Origin: Planctomycetota bacterium
GTDB lineage: Bacteria; Planctomycetota; UBA11346
NCBI GenBank assembly: GCA_013816645.1
Contig: JACDEC010000225.1
Location: forward strand, 1-5,731
Length of the DNA stretch: 5,731 nt
Reading direction: 5' to 3'
Below, piece after piece: positions 4,650-5,731 of this stretch. The position numbers were made by a program, and so were the translations under genes. The stretch's first letter is position 1, and each line of letters starts with the position of its first letter. The notes beneath the pieces were generated by a model that saw nothing but the letters and a program-made list of their open reading frames with translations, searched no databases and had not been told where the DNA came from.

Positions 4650-5731
4650 ATGCCCCTGCGACCGCCTTGCGATCTCTTCGTCCTCGCCGGAGAGGCCTCC
4701 GGCGATGCCTACGGCGCCGCGGTGGTCGAGCATCTGCGCCCACGCCTGCCCGATCTGATTTGCGCCGGCTTCGGCGGGCAGGCGCTGGCCGGCGCCGGCT
4801 GCGAGATCGAGGAGCGCAACGAGGGCCTGGCGGTGATGGGCTTCCTGCCGGTCCTCGCCCGGTTGCCGACCTTCCTCGCCCTCAAACGGCGGCTGCGCCG
4901 CGCGGTGATCGATCGGCGCGCCCGCGCGGTGCTCGGCGTCGACTATCCCGGCTTCAACCTGCGCCTGGCGCGCTCGCTGGGCGAGGCTCGTCAGCGTGGC
5001 ACCCGCCTGATCCACCTGGTGGCCCCGCAGGTCTGGGCCTGGCGCCCGCGCCGCGCCAAGGCCGTCGCCCACAGCGTCGACCGGCTGCTCTGCCTCTTCC
5101 CGTTCGAACCCGCGCTCTTCAACCGCTTCGGCGCCGCGCGCGCCGATTTCGTCGGCCATCCCCTGGCCGACCTGGTGCCGCTGGGTTTGGACTGTGCGCC
5201 GATCGCCAGCGAACTCGGACTGCGGCCGCACGATCGCCTGCTGCTGGTGGCTCCGGGCAGTCGGGCCAAGGAGATCGAAGCGTTGCTGCCGGTCATGGAC
5301 GAGGCCGTGCAGGCCGCGCTGCCACGGCTGGCGGCCGAACGCGGTGGTCGGGTGGTGGCGGCGATCGCCAAGGCGTCCGAGACGCCGCGCGACCTCTATC
5401 GCCGCCACAGCGACCTACCGCTCATCGAGGGGCGCTATCGCGAGCTCTGCGCGCGCGCCCACGTCGGGCTGATCGCCTCGGGAACCGCGACGCTCGAGGC
5501 GGCGATCATCGGATTGCCCCATGTCATCTGCTACCGCACCGACCCGTTGAGCGCCCGGCTGGTCCGCCAGCTCCTGCGCGTCGAGCACATCGGCCTGACC
5601 AACATCGTCCACGGCGAGCGCGTCTGCCCCGAGGTCCTGCAGGACCAGTTGGACAGCCCACGGCTGGTCGCCCACCTGGCTACGCTGTGGTCGGGCGAGC
5701 GGCGCGAAGCCGTGCGCGCCCGCCTGGCGAC
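4650..5731 (+). CDS. lpxB: Lipid-A-disaccharide synthase LpxB (C-terminus cut by window edge)
   Basis: LpxB (glycosyltransferase family 19) joins UDP-2,3-diacylglucosamine and lipid X into the beta-1,6-linked lipid A disaccharide at the inner face of the inner membrane. The frame is open from 4650 to the right edge, giving 360 complete codons; E. coli LpxB has 382, so only a short tail is likely missing. Family motifs in order: AGEASGD (13-19), AGFGGQALAGAG (39-50, matching the usual GGPxMxxxG region), VMGFLPVL (62-69), GVDYPGFN (96-103, with D98), VAPQVWAWRPRR (124-135), FPFEPALF (150-157), FVGHPLAD (167-174), APGSRAKEIE (201-210), ASGTATLEAA (276-285), CYRTDPLS (294-301) and GLTNIV (315-320). 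The start is firm: an in-frame TGA lies at 4614-4616 and ATG 4650 is the first start codon after it. No Shine-Dalgarno precedes it. It is divergent from the kinase. No other lipid A gene is visible here, though neighbours may lie to the right. Confidence 0.97.
   Translation, partial: MPLRPPCDLFVLAGEASGDAYGAAVVEHLRPRLPDLICAGFGGQALAGAGCEIEERNEGLAVMGFLPVLARLPTFLALKRRLRRAVIDRRARAVLGVDYPGFNLRLARSLGEARQRGTRLIHLVAPQVWAWRPRRAKAVAHSVDRLLCLFPFEPALFNRFGAARADFVGHPLADLVPLGLDCAPIASELGLRPHDRLLLVAPGSRAKEIEALLPVMDEAVQAALPRLAAERGGRVVAAIAKASETPRDLYRRHSDLPLIEGRYRELCARAHVGLIASGTATLEAAIIGLPHVICYRTDPLSARLVRQLLRVEHIGLTNIVHGERVCPEVLQDQLDSPRLVAHLATLWSGERREAVRARLA

Noticed and set aside
4560..5408. Minus-strand open frame (282 codons) opposite lpxB
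   Set aside because: Antisense to an LpxB frame whose motifs run uninterrupted; the protein is Gln/Arg/Ala-rich with no family match.
1..5731. Defence system, mobile element, CRISPR array or prophage
   Set aside because: There are no transposase, integrase, nuclease or regularly spaced repeat signatures on either strand; all four genes are signalling or housekeeping functions with uniform high-GC composition.

Overview
The window is a GC-rich stretch (clearly over 60% G+C by eye) of a bacterial chromosome, tightly packed with four protein genes. There is no sign of a mobile element, CRISPR array, rRNA or tRNA. The organism makes lipid A, because lpxB is present, so it has a Gram-negative type envelope. 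It also uses eukaryote-like Ser/Thr kinase signalling with FHA domains. That mix, the very high GC and the large alpha-helical kinase tail fit a high-GC member of Planctomycetota best. Myxococcota or another FHA/kinase-rich Gram-negative phylum cannot be excluded from sequence alone.

Layout. Three genes lie on the minus strand and read right to left. The first is a membrane Ser/Thr kinase with an N-terminal FHA domain (1956-4436). The second is rsgA, a ribosome-assembly GTPase (stop at 764, start at 1918 or 1984). The third is a tandem-FHA protein (starts at 591 and runs off the left edge). The kinase and rsgA are either 37 nt apart or overlap by 29 nt, depending on the rsgA start, so they very probably share a transcript. 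A 172-nt gap with GC-rich hairpins separates rsgA from the FHA gene, which may or may not belong to the same transcript. On the plus strand, lpxB (4650 to the right edge) is divergent from the kinase across a 213-nt intergenic region.

How the genes may work together. The kinase senses through a long, probably periplasmic helical domain and phosphorylates Thr/Ser in the cytoplasm. The tandem-FHA protein is a natural reader of phosphothreonine. RsgA beside a Ser/Thr kinase recalls the Firmicutes prpC-prkC-cpgA(rsgA) locus, in which PrkC phosphorylates the RsgA homologue CpgA. The most interesting reading is therefore a signalling cassette linking an envelope-facing kinase to 30S ribosome maturation, with an FHA adaptor. 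This is inference from gene order and domains. LpxB is ordinary lipid A biosynthesis and is probably unrelated to the cassette.

Nothing here looks like a wholly new type of system. The points worth a second look are the kinase-RsgA-FHA arrangement, the non-RD kinase with an acidic activation loop, the second FHA domain that has lost its conserved His, and the unrecognised kinase ectodomain.
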